Shown here one piece after another: positions 32,989 to 45,500 of a DNA stretch of 64,000 nt. Position 1 is the first letter of the stretch, and every line of letters begins with the position of its first letter. This stretch comes from Ricordea florida (Eukaryota > Cnidaria > Anthozoa > Corallimorpharia > Ricordeidae). The notes beneath the pieces were generated by a model. It had not been told where the DNA came from. It did no database searches and saw only the letters and a list, made by a program, of their open reading frames with translations. The translations under genes were made by a program, and so were the position numbers. The stretch lies in the NCBI GenBank assembly GCA_949710005.1, contig OX453276.1, positions 14,975,133 through 15,039,132 on the forward strand, given 5' to 3'.

Positions 32989-34570
32989 TTATAAACTTAT
33001 ATTTTGAAAGCTTGCTGATTCGCGGTTATAAGAAAACATGCCTTTTGCAGGCCTTTTTAGATAGAAATTGTACCTGTTCATCGTTGTCGACAGCTGTTCA
33101 ATTTTTCTTAGCAGAGGATGGCATATTGAACAGAGTACATGGGAGGTCGATCGGCGCTGCAAGCAATCTTCGTGGAACGAATGCCCACAGTTCAACCTCA
33201 CATATTCTTCAAGATTGTCCTGCACCAAACACGTTTTCAAGTCACAAGCAACCAAAGGGTCTGGTTCACTACCAGCAAAAGAGTATCCCATAGGCAAACA
33301 TCTTTGGTCCATGGTTGCGTCAAGGCCAGGGAAATAATATGGCTGTAAAAAGGTAAATTTGAATTTAGCTTGTAAAGTTTTAAAAGCTTATATCTTAGAA
33401 TGTTTGTTAGTCTTCTCAAGTTCCCCCTTTATTTAATTTTAAACAGATTGCCTACTATTGTGGGGGACTTTATATCAGCATTGTTTGTTCAAATTAATTA
33501 TTTTGGCATATAATACCGATGCCACCAGCTTATCTCCCAAATGGTAATAGGTATAGTGATATAGAGATAGTGAAGGTGTAAAGTTAAATAAAGTGGAAAT
33601 TTTTGCTCTGAACTGAAGGTTTACCCTGGTATTTTCGTGATCCGTTTGAATCTTTCATGGTTTGTCCCATAGTGGACCAGACACGTGCAAATAGGTCAAT
33701 AAGAAACTGTGCGGCTTTCAGGGCTAGCTCTGTTTGGTCTGCTTGTCCTTTACCATGCTGATATGCTGGCAAAAACCACTCTTCAAACTCAATTTCGAAT
33801 CTTCTTCCACTGAGGGCATGGGCAGTTGTACTTATTAGCTTTGGAGGAGCTGTCATAGGTACACACCAGTAATATAATGATTAATAACCAAAAATTTATC
33901 ACAAAACATACAACTTTACTAGTTCTCATTTTTCACAACAATTTGCATTGACACCAAATGACAGAGGATAAATATGTGTCTTCGTGGATTTGCTCTTTCA
34001 AACAAATCAGCAGTGTTAGTGTGATATCTTTTCTAAACTTGTGATATGTAGTTTCAGCCTTGATATGATGTGATGAAAAATACATTTTTACCTTCTTAAT
34101 ACAGAGTGAAGAATCTCAATCTTCTTTTCAGTGAGAACCTGTTAATAGGTCTGGAACCTGTCTGCCAATTCTGGATTATCTGATAGGTGGAACAACAGAT
34201 CACTTAGCTGGCAGAGGGTTCCTTTGTTATAATTTCTGCGGTTGAAATTTATGAAAAGCATTGCAACTCGCATCATTGCATGTAACCACATGTTGAAATT
34301 TCCACCACGAAAAATGGCAGGGTAGAAAAAAAAATTGAGACAACAGAGTTCATCAAGAAGGTAAAACAGCATGATGTACTGTGGGTCTTTGCACTGGCCA
34401 AACAGTTCAAGCACCATGTCTCTTACTAGAAGCCAGCCACCAAACGCTGCTGTTGTCACACTTGAAATTTTTTCTGCTCGTGGTTTTTTGGGAACTTTTT
34501 GCCGTGGCCAAAAATCCCCTTGAATAATTTTCAAAGAATGGCCGTGGACTCTTCTGCATCTTAGCCCTTC
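32989..34570 (-). pseudogene. Multi-exon RING-like gene, divergent partner of the ULP1-type gene
   Basis: Three coding blocks on the minus strand. (1) About 34570-34092: a hydrophobic-helical region (GGWLLVRDMVLELFGQ, FRGGNFNMWLHAMMRVA), with an in-frame TAA at 34142-34144 and a donor at 34091. (2) About 33849-33628: APPKLISTTAHALSGRRFE to DSNGSRKYQ, with AG/GT borders. (3) About 33342-32989: PGLDATMDQRC to a RING-like cluster CDLKTC, LNCGHSFHEDC, CSIC. RING fingers bind two zinc ions and usually act as ubiquitin or SUMO ligases; the first pair here is spaced C-x4-C, so it may be degenerate. Phases at the two junctions do not match perfectly, which with the TAA suggests decay. The start lies about 270 nt from the plus-strand gene at 34839. 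Confidence 0.5.
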
Positions 34571-34838
34571 TCAGGAATTCACCGCCGGACGTCTATGACG
34601 TCACGCAAGTAATTACATTAGCGACACATTGGTCTGTCAACAATAGCGCTAAGCTCGTTATAAGAAAGTGTTAAAATGTAACAGTATCAACAACCTCAAT
34701 ATCAGCGATCTCTGCGGTGAAATTTGCCATCCGGACACACCAAAGACGCTTTGAATCGCTCTGCTAGAGAAACAACTTGAGGATTACCGTGCTAAAGTAC
34801 GGGAAATTGAGAGTTAAATTGTAGCAGCTACTTTGGAG
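34571..34838. promoter_or_regulatory. Putative bidirectional promoter region
   Basis: This gap of about 270 bp separates the 5' ends of the minus-strand RING-like gene and the plus-strand ULP1-type gene. It contains TGACGTCA-like sequence (TATGACGTCACGC at about 34597). No TATA box is clear. Promoter function is inferred from gene layout. Confidence 0.35.
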
Positions 34839-35611
34839 ATGCCCCCAAACACACCCGTGCAAAACGAAGTCCAGTTGCACAAGATCGCGTCTTGTACTTC
34901 GCTTGGACCGATCTCCAAAAAGAGACAGATGAAAGCAGCATGTAGTGCTGCATTTCATGAAATAAATAGTACGTTTCACTGCAGTCGCGGAAGTTTGGGG
35001 GCCGTCCTGGGCTATGGATTTATTTACGGCAATCAAGAGAAACAGATGATGGTGAGAGCAACGATTTCCGAAGCTGTTGAGATAGTTTTGGAAAGCAAGG
35101 GATTGGCAAGCGCGTTAGATCTAGCGTTGACAACCGAACTAAAGCAGAAGCGAGAAGCTGTCACGCGAATCCCCGATTGGGTCCAGCTGTACATCAAACT
35201 GGAAACGAAATTACCAGATGACGGCTGGCAGACTATTCTAAACTTTCTAAATCTCGGTAGAAGTGGGGTGAGTATTGTAATCTTGTTCCATAAGCTAGTG
35301 CCTTTTTTAATATTTAATGTTATAAAGTTTTAAAATTTTTTTAACGTGAAAACTTAGGCTTTCACCATATAATGGTCACAGTGACAGTCTATAGTCTCCC
35401 ACCCAGTCTTTATTTTGGTGGTCATGCATCGCCTCATCACACAAAAAGTTACTCCTGAATCATTCTGTTACTGGGACTGAGCCAGTCGCAGGTAACCCTG
35501 AGACAGTTGAGCTAAATCCACTTGTTGAATCTGTGACAGCTTGACATGCATAATGTTATTTTTATGGTGCAGATGGAGAATAGGTCGAAGTGACAGGTCG
35601 AACATGACTAC

Positions 35612-35685
35612 CGCAGGAAATTCCAGCTTATGTTCATACATTACTGCTAACCCCCTCCCCCTAGGAGTTTCCAATACCTAATGTA
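35612..35685. repeat. Dispersed repeat copy
   Basis: Shares GGAAATTCCAG-C-TAT-TTCATA and a C-rich/TTTCCAAT core with 25650-25735. In the first intron of the ULP1-type gene. Confidence 0.5.
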
Positions 35686-36205
35686 CTCTCCAGGGGGTGG
35701 GTACAGATTTTTTCTAGAACTACACATTGCAACATTGCGGTGATCTGTTTGTGCTTTGAAACCTACGTTGTTCAGTGAAACGAAATTATTTACGGTGTTG
35801 CGACACCAGCAGCATTGCCACAGTTTATATGCGCCCCAATGTTGCCTTCAGCAATACAAGCTAGTTGACTGCCATTTTGTCACCACCTACAGATTGCTGG
35901 AAGTATTCAGGTCATCAGAAAATTTAAGTTGTAAGTCCTTTGGTGATATTCAACAGTCTTAGGTAAACTTTGGAAGTCTTTGGGTTATCTTTGGAAATTT
36001 CTGCACTATCTCCTGTGACCTTTGCACTTTTTACGCTGATGTACATTGCACACGAAATGAGCTGAAAAATGGACTGCTATTAGTCAACCAGAATCAATTT
36101 TTCATGTGTATTATTACATCAGCCTAGACTGTTTCACCCCCACTAGGGGACTTAAGTTTATTTAAAGGCTGTTTACTTCTGTATCTCATAACGTCTGTAT
36201 AGCTA

Positions 36206-36708
36206 CAGCAGAATCCCGATTTCTCGAACCTCCACGGGAAACAAAAATTGGTTTGAGAAATCGGGAGTTCAAAAAATTGAAGGTGACATCAATTGAAGCT
36301 AAATTGCTGAGGTATTGTTTTATAAGGGGCAATCAGGCACATTTTCATAGTAACAGATGGTAGATGACAGATCTGTCACTTGCTGTGTAATAAAAATACA
36401 AAATGAGCTAAAATACAACTTTTTCGGAAGGGTTTCTTTGCTTCGAGTCGCTACTGTAACTGGAATCAGCACTAATTGGTTTGAAAATTTTCAAGGTTCG
36501 AGTTATGGAGGGTAACTTTTGTGGGAATTTTTCCCACGGGAGTCGAGAATTGGTTCGAGTTTGTGGGAGTTTCAAATAATTGAGGGTTCGAGAAATCGGG
36601 GGTAAAATTACATTGTTAGAGTTCAGGCAAATCCAAGGGAAACGACAACTGGTTCGAGTTATCAGGAGGTTCGAGAAACCGAGGGCTCGAGAAATTGGGA
36701 TTCCACTG
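36206..36708. mobile_element. Tigger/pogo-like MITE, about 503 bp
   Basis: Left end CAGCAGAATCCCGATTTCTC and right end, reversed, CAGTGGAATCCCAATTTCTC are terminal repeats, flanked by TA on each side (36204-36205, 36709-36710). The interior repeats TTCGAGAAATCGGG-type motifs. TA targets and CAGTGGAATCCC-style ends fit pogo/Tigger-derived non-autonomous elements. It lies in the first intron of the ULP1-type gene. Confidence 0.75.
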
Positions 36709-39700
36709 TACATGTACAGCCTCTTTGGGCCTTCTTTGTGGTAAATGTATAGGCAAATATTCAGTTTATGATATTATGGTAATATATCTTGAGTTAATTT
36801 ATTAAGAGACATGTTATACAATGTTTTCATATTTCTGTTTGTCAAAAAAGAGAGATGGTGATCTGCAATGCCTCCTCACAAAGAACATGGTAAAGGCCTG
36901 TAAGACAATGGTATTTTCCTTAATCCAGTCGGTGGTTAAAATCAGGGCTCTGGAACCTGAAAGTGGAATCACAGGATATTCTGTTGGTCTGACTGCAGCT
37001 CTAATTTGGGCAATCCGTGAAGCCAGGCTACATAATTCCACAAGACCAACAATGGTGTTTAATGTTAAGCTAGATGGACGCCCTTTTGCAGGTACTGAGA
37101 TGGCCATTACAACTGTAAATTAAGTGTATGCTATATTTTGGTGTTAATTTTGGGTTATATGCTTTTGAGACCACATGTTGTCAGTTTTTCATAATAATTT
37201 ATTAAATTGTGGCAATCAAAAACGATGCTCTTGAAAATTACAACTAGTCAGTGGTTGATTTTGGCCAGAAAGTTAATGCAAAGATTCATTCTGGCCAAAC
37301 TGAGTTTTTAAAATAATGAGCACCTCCCATTCACCTTACGGTGGTATAACTTACTTAATCAACTCGTTTGATTTATCCAATTTCTTGAGTTTTTAAAATA
37401 ATGGCCTACCTAGTGCCTTGTTTGTGAAACTTGCACCTTTGTACTTCCTCAGTAATTCAGAATATAGCATTGTCTTTACTACAATGTGATGAAACTGACT
37501 GCATGTGGTTCAGTGGATGATGCATAAAGAGATCGACAATAGAAATGCGAAGATTGCCTCTAATAGTGGTGGAATTTGTGTCAGAATTTTACTTAGTTTT
37601 GAACAATGGCAGCATTTATTTGCGTGGCGCCTGGTATGGACAGGCAAAATGATTACAAAATATAACAATTTTTTATGGCCAATTTGAAATGAAATAATGT
37701 ACTGTGTTATGATTTTCAGCTTGTTCTGCCTAGTTTTCAGGAGATGTTATATAATTAATTAATATGAATTCATAATGTTGTCTCAAAAACAAGCCTCTGA
37801 TGCGAAATATATTTTCTTCCAACTAGCTGTCAATGTAATGCTGTACTGGCATCTCAAAATCTCAATTTATAGTATTTGCTATAAACAAAAATCCCACTAT
37901 CTCTTTTGTGACTAAAAATGACATACATCTAGTTCTTTTTTTATTAACTACTTACTATGTAACAGGTAAAGATCAAGTTTCTGTGGGAGTCGTTGCAGTT
38001 AATTTTGAACATGCCAGTTCTGAGAGTTCCAGTTCAGTATATCCATTGGCCATTGGAAACTGCAAAGAGAATAGGTGAGTAACTGAGTTGAAAATAAATA
38101 TCCTTGATAATATTATCAGCTAAGCTTCTTTTAACTTTCAACAAGATGCACTATAAATCATTCATTAGGAGAATTCAGGTAAACAGCCCATTCTTTTGTT
38201 GAAAATATATCAAGTTAATAGATTTTTTTAATTTTTGTACAGTATTATTCAGTAAGAGTTGTGATTTGCGAAGGAAATAGTCAGCTCTTTATGAGGCAAA
38301 CATTAAGTGGTGAGGGTATTGCTTTCTAATATTAGTTTTGTTATGTAGGCTACCACTTATGAAATTTGTCAATGCTAATAAAATTGAATGATAAGTTTCA
38401 ATGATGGTTTTATCTTGACAGGGAAGAATTGCCAAAGCTCATTAGGAGATTGAATGAGGAAAAGAATGTCGTCAAAGAGAGGGGTATATCAGTAGATGGT
38501 CAATACTACAAGGCCAAGTTTGTTGGTATGTTTTCAGTGCTGTTTCTTAACAGTAAAATAATTTTACAATTATTGTACTTTTGCTAACTGTTCAGGCTGT
38601 ATTGGAGAATTAGGGTACAATTTTTTTACTGAGTTTACGGACTGAGCCAAACCATATGCTTTTCAAATAATTTCATATCATATATATATTAAGACTTTTA
38701 AAACTCTTAAATTACCTGTTTTAGTCACACTGGATTACAAAGCACTGTTATTGTTGATACGAAAGAATTTGACAGACAATGGAGAAGATGTCAAAGTGGA
38801 GATGTTGGGAGGAAAAGGGTTTAATGTGGAAGGCTGTGTTTTCTGCACAGCTTTGAGGGTATAAGTTGGAGCCAAGTTTGTCCATCTCTAGTTCCCACCT
38901 GTCTTAAAGCACAAGCACAAAATGCCAATTCCCACTTGAATAGTGAAATAAATACAAGTACATTAGAATAGAAAAAATGGTTTTTTATGTGTACTTAATG
39001 CTTGTGCTTATCTTTTGCTTATCACACAAACAGGAACCCTGAAATGTTCATTTATTATAACATTTGGCTAAGTGCTTAGAGCAGCTTGTATTGTGGCCTG
39101 AGTTGAATGCTGGGGCTGATTATACCATATGTGGGGTCCATTGTGTTACATGTTCAAGTGTTGTAGGCTTCAGTTTCGTGTGGTCACTTTATGGTCTCAT
39201 CTCAGAAAACAGACAGTGCAGACATTTGTACATGCTTTCCATAGTTACGATTACCTTATGCATATTTTCAGTCATTGTCCATACTCCGTCAACATTTCGG
39301 CTTAGCACTGACCAAGCATCACCCTTGAGAAGCATTGGCAAAATTTTATTTCTCCAAAGGCCTGTTTCACAAAATTTGTTCCCCATTTAATGGGCTAAAT
39401 AAATTTTCATGAAGTCAACTTGGCTACTTCTGCTCTCTGTTGTGACTCAATCTATTATATAAATGTTTTTGTCCAAAACATTCTAATCGAGCATGGCAGA
39501 TTTGTACAAACCATGCATACATGAGGCCACTGCTAAGCACAGTCAGTTGCTGGTAGCTCTAAAAAATTCACAATATTGTTACCCCAGCAGTTTTGAATGA
39601 AGCATTAACTTTAATATGCTTTAATGTGCTTTTCCTGCAGGCTTGCAAAGAGCATTTGTCTGGGAGATTTGATGAAGCCTGTCTTACCTGCTTGCAATCG

Positions 39701-40879
39701 AAAGCCAACATTGGAAAGTGAGCAGAAAATACATATTTCATAGATATCATCATCATCATTATTATTTAGTTAGATATGTATGACAAATGTCTATTGCTGT
39801 CTTGGCTTTTTGTGATTGAGTTAATTCTTTTCTTAGAAGCTTTGAAAATCATGTGTTCTCAAGTTTCAGTGTTCAGTCCTTATATTGTTTCCCAGCCTTG
39901 TCCGTCCTACACTGTACAGCTGTACAGATGAATGTATAGGTACCAAAGGGACACACAAAGTGTCCATATCATCTGAGTGGGTGTTTTTAATAATTGCAGT
40001 GTAAACATCACAGACCCATGTTTTATGGACACAAATACTTAAAGCAATCCATACAAGTTAATGGCAACAGAATGATTTTTAATGTGTAATTTGAGTTCAA
40101 ACTGAAGATCTCCTCATGGGTGTCTTGAAAATTAAGACGCTACGGCCTAAGACCTCGAAAATTAAGACCATGAAAAAAAAAGACCTCGTAGGTGCCGAGT
40201 ATATATTGACCGGTCACAACTACAAAATGGAAGTCCTCACCATAACATTTTTAAATAGATGCTGTATGATAAGAAGAAAACCACTCGATCACAGAAAAAA
40301 GTGCACAATGATCACATGCACAGCATTCATTTGTAAATCTGGCCATAGTTATGATCGAGGCAACTCAAGTGCAAAAATTGATCATTTGTAACTGACTGCT
40401 TTCTGAAAGCTGGTGTAAGATGGAATACAGAATACAGACATTACTATTGCCAGTTTGCAAGATGATGGCTGCGATCGCTGTGCACTTTCTTCATGATTGA
40501 GCAGTCTTTTGCAAATCTTGCTGTGTCGATATTAATGAGGGGGAAATGGTATATTTGTAGTATTATGGTCATTGATTTTTATTATCATAAGAGTTTTTAC
40601 TTGATGAAGAGCTGTGTCATATACAGCTCTGCTCCCTTCACCAGGAAATGAGAAACACTGAGCAGCTGCCTGGCTCTCTTGGGTTGTTTGCACACCGTGT
40701 TGGTACTCTCAAGACTTGCAGTGAAGCTGTTGCAATGTATGGCCCTGAAAATACCAGATATTTTGATCGCATCCAAGTGAAATTGCGCACAGGTCAACAA
40801 ACTGCAGTCACAAAGAGTAATATTCGAGTGAGCTCTATGTCCGGTAAGAGAAAATCATAGTTATATACTGACACCCTGG

Positions 40880-40905
40880 GGTATGGAGGGGGGGGGGGGG
40901 GGGGC
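40880..40905. repeat. Long G homopolymer
   Basis: A run of about 18 G in an intron; a likely sequencing and replication trouble spot. Confidence 0.8.
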
Positions 40906-43754
40906 TCCATATTATGGACTATACAGGGAGACTCTGCGCTATAGTGGTACCTTTCTCAGTCTGGAGGTATATAAAAGGGTAGGGATTTCATGAGTTGAAG
41001 TATAGAAAAAGGCTCTGAAAACTTTCATTTATCTATTTAAAAAGGCGCTTCAACATTGCTCTGAGCACCTACAGTGTAGCTGGTAGATGTGTGTAACTGG
41101 TGCCATTTTCTCAGGAAGTTAGAGGGAAGGGGTACCTTTTCCTGTGTAAGGTATCCTTTTCTGTCGAAACTAGTATATAAAAGGGTCAGGGTTTAGACCT
41201 CGGGACAGATTATCCCCATCTAAAAATTTTTTGGGTCCCCCTGGAGCTACATACATGTTGGTTTTGTTGTGAATATAACTACATTGACATTATTTTCTAG
41301 CTAAATTACCTCTATTAATTGGTACTGATAGACCCATTGTTATCTGAATCTTTGAATCTATAGGGTCTACAGAAAGAGCAATTCTTGCAAACTGTGACAA
41401 AATTGTTCAAGATTCCTTGCCTCTTGAACAAGTGCAAGAACACTATGCACAGATTCCTGCTAGTTGCAGAGAAGTTGTTCTTGGGTTTGTTTCCCATTAT
41501 GAGGACATTATACTGGTAAGAATTTAGTAAGAATGTATCAAATGTAACTTAAAAAAGAAAACAAAGAACAAAGCCAATGCAAACAAGGCTCAAAGATTCA
41601 AACAATGCAACTTGAATAAATGATGACCAAAATCAGTGGGCGATACCCATCCTTTCTCCAAAAATCTCGGTATATAACAAACATATCATAGATCTCACTT
41701 GTTCATTGCAGTCACACATTCGATTTCTGATACATCACCAACTCCTGCATAAATACTGTAAACTCACATTTAAATATTAAATAAGTAGCATCTTAAAAGT
41801 GTTATATTTTAAAGGTAAAGTTTATTGTGTAGGAACTTAATTATTTCATTTCAGGATTGGACTAATAATTGTTATTAGTCTCAAATCCTGCTCACATTTC
41901 AGGAACAAAACTGGTGGGTGACCATGCATGTATGCTCAAAGGTCAGGTTGGCTTTGGGCTTACATTACATTGCAATAATTCTTAGGCATAATTTCTTGGT
42001 TAAGGGGTATCCTATTGGCTCCAGTCTTGAGGTTGAGGTTGGAATAAAGTGCACATATCATTATTTGACCGGCCTATTAACGTGCTTCTCTACAAATATA
42101 TCTTCCCTGTAGTATTTGAAGAAAATATTGGATAGTGGTGTTTTCACAAGAGACTTTGGCTCAAAACAGGAAACTGTTCATTTGGATGGTGCAAAAGGTG
42201 AGAACTTAATTTATTGAAAGTTAACAACTGTTGTAAACACTAAAGATGAGCTATTGTAGCATTGCGATTTAAAACATTAGTTGGATGAACGTACATGACA
42301 AATTCCCCCAAAATAGCAAAAGCATGAACAATAAGATAGACAAACAGCCCAAAATGAACTAGTTAATGGAGTGATCAATGACTGATAAAAGAGCTAACCA
42401 TTAAGCTTGAGTAACCATTAAGCCATGAATAAACAAACTAATAGGCCCACGTCAGCCCTTTGGGTGTCTGCTACTAGTTTCCAACCTTATTATCAAATAA
42501 AAATATGAACAAACAAACAAATGAATTTTTGCCCTTTTATAGAGCTTAAGACGTTCCTTGTTGGGCATTATGACACAACAATTCGAGCTCAGAAGGAAAT
42601 TGAAAAGACATTTTTAGAAAGTGAGCAGAGTTTGTCCTGTCCTAAACCTCCTAAAAAGAAGAGAAAACTGACTGCTACCAAGAAGAAAGATGTGGCCCAA
42701 AATGCCATGACAACCCTGGCTGCTCAGTTACAGGTGGATCATTACAGAAAGGTTAGTCATTCAGCTCTGATGCCATAGGAACAATTAATTTTGTTTGATT
42801 ATGCTAACAGAATTTACAGTGCATGTGACTGTCAATTGGTCAGTGTTGTTCCAAAGTTTTGAAGTAGGAGGCTTAATTGTTAGAGTAGGCTGCCGATTTT
42901 GATAAAAATCTTACTAAAGATTCATTATCAGTCAGTCCAGCAGAGTAGCCCGCTGAGATTATGAAGTAGGTGGTAATTTTTGCATACAGCCGGCTACATT
43001 TGATAATCCTGATTGGTTGAGGTGCATCTACAACAGCTGAGTTTAATAATTAATTATTATTGTGAAATGAGACAAATTAAAGCATTAATTTGAGAAAAAT
43101 AATTTTGAAATGGTGTCCTTTCTATTTGTTAGGAATCTTTTCAATGAGTCAGACATTAGTTAGGTTGGCAGGTACTGCAATGCAAGCTGGTAATATAAAC
43201 CTACTGACTCCTGATTAAAATGGGGAACTTTGGCCAGATTTGAACATTGTATATATAACTTTATTAATGACCAGTCTCAAATAATAATAATTGTGATAAT
43301 TATTCTTATTTATTGAGACTGGTGATAATGTCTTGACCAAATAGCCAACCTTGGCAGGAATAAGAACGAGCTGGAGGGAGCTTTCAGCTGCCTGCACTCC
43401 ATGATGAAAATCATGTTAAACAGACAAAAAACAAAAGGATTTCTCTGATACAGCTGAACTCTAATATTCAGAGAAGTATAACACTCAGCTCAAAAACCGC
43501 TACTGTATGCAGTACATATTTCTTTTTCTTTTTATTGCCTTTTGACCTTAGGTTTTTCAGGAGTGGAAGGACATCAGTCATGTGATTAGAAACAGAGTCT
43601 TTGAAGAGAGTGAAGAAGAACAAATCGACATTCATGATGTCAAGGTAAGATGCAAAATAATAATTAATGGACTGTTTATGATTATCTAAAACCCAGTTAA
43701 CACTATAAGCCAAATATACAAGTTAACAAAGGCTTCTCCCTCTGTCTGTAAGCA

Positions 43755-44058
43755 TACTGTAAAATTCCGATAATAAGCCCCCTCCCCCCCCAAAAAACCC
43801 CCCCCCCCCCGAGTTTCAGGTGCAAATATCCTCGTGATAATAAGCCCTCCTGAATATGAAGCCATGGACTGTTACTGTTTGCTGTTTTGAGCTGTGTCAG
43901 GCTGTTATCTAAGTGTTTTGAGCTGTTTTTATCGACAAGCCAAATCCATTTTGAAATGCAAAATTCCTTCCGATAACAAGCTCCTCTGAAAAAAAGCCCA
44001 GCAAATAAGGCTTTTGAACAAAAATAAGCCCAGGGCTGATATTATCAGAATTTAACGA
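43755..44058. mobile_element. MITE-like inverted repeat in intron
   Basis: TGTAAAATTCCGATAATAAG at the left and the reverse complement of a TTAAATTCTGATAATATC block at the right. Contains C-rich runs. Same style as 23061-23221. It lies 5' of exon 12 of the ULP1-type gene. Confidence 0.55.
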
Positions 44059-45402
44059 GATATCGTTTTTCTTTTGCAGTGCAAGTTGTGGGGTTTCCTT
44101 CTGCGCCATCTTTTTGGAGTGACTCTTGGAATGGGGGATTATGTGCACCTCACAGTGGATCACAGCGCATTGTTGTTTCGACTACATCGATCCTTTCGTC
44201 ATTACTCAAACCAAGGCTTTGAGGCATCACATTAAGACCAGAGGATGCTTTACTCTCGAGCAACAAATCACGATTCCTCGGCAGAAGGCCAGTCCAGTAA
44301 GCTCACCCCCTTTTCATGTGTACTGTGCTGTTACTACTTTACAATGTATTCTGTTACCGTTTCCAGCAAACATTTCACGATGCTATGTTTCTTTGGTTCA
44401 TGGACCTATTAAGTTTTGCAGTCACTTCAATATGCCCCTTATGCTTTCTAGCAAACAAGAGCTTACATGGTGGTACATGTACATGTATACCTCTAAACTA
44501 CTACACAAAATAATAATAAATAATTAAACACTAATATTTTACCTACATTAAAACATTACAGTGACCAACCATTCCCAAAACTAAATTGCTTTGCTCCATC
44601 GCAAGTTCTTAAGACCCCCCCACCTCCCAAGGAACATCTGTAAGTCTGACCTGAGGAGCTGCTGTAAGCAGTAAAAAGTATGAGCAGAACTAGCTTAGAG
44701 GTGGCTCTTCCACAACATCCCGAAAAAGGATGGCATATTGCCCAAAAGAAGGCATCAAAACTGGAGCATAAATTAAGCCGCTAATGAATCCGATCCATGA
44801 GAGATGAGGTGATGTGAAGTTTCTGGGTGGGTGGTTGACCTTTGACCTGCTTAATGTTAAGCTGTCACTGTTGCTTGTGCTGACACTGGCATGAAATGCA
44901 ACCTAGCATATTAAGCAGATGAATGTAGTGCCACAAAAAGTATAAATTAAACCCTCAGTGTAGTAAAATTATGGCCCAGTAAAACAACTATATAAAGTAA
45001 GCGAACGTCTGGTGATGTAGTGAAATTGTCTTGTTGATGCAACTAAACTGGTGTCCAAAAAATTACACTTAAGCCTACAAGTCCTGCATTTCACATCTGG
45101 CCTTCATCTCATAAATTAGAACAGCATCAGTCTGTCTAACTGTAAATCATGTCGATTCCAGTCAACCTGTAATGATCATTTGTACAACTCTGTCAATTTG
45201 TTTTAGTCCAGCAAATCCTCACACACTGGTATGCCGAAAGGCTGCTTTGGATCAGGTATCAATTTGTCCAAGCTCAGCAGCGCTTGGTAAAAGGTAAGAG
45301 CAGCTATCATAATATGGTGTTGGCTTAGAAACCTCTGTTATAAAAGCTATCTGCCTCTAAAAAATATCAATAACCACTTTAAGTACAATGGTTCCCCAGT
45401 AC

Positions 45403-45500
45403 AGTCAACTCTCGTAAGCGGACGTCCTTGGGGAATGTGAAAAAAAAGTGTCCGTTAGTAGAGCCGTCTACTTATGAGAATTATTCCCACAAGCGGACAC
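45403..45500. mobile_element. Fragment of a pogo-like terminal repeat
   Basis: Starts CAGTCAACTCTCGTAAGCGG and contains the partly inverted AAGCGGAC/GTCCG motif, as in short CAGT-ended pogo-type repeats. A matching right end was not found, so it is called a fragment. Confidence 0.4.
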
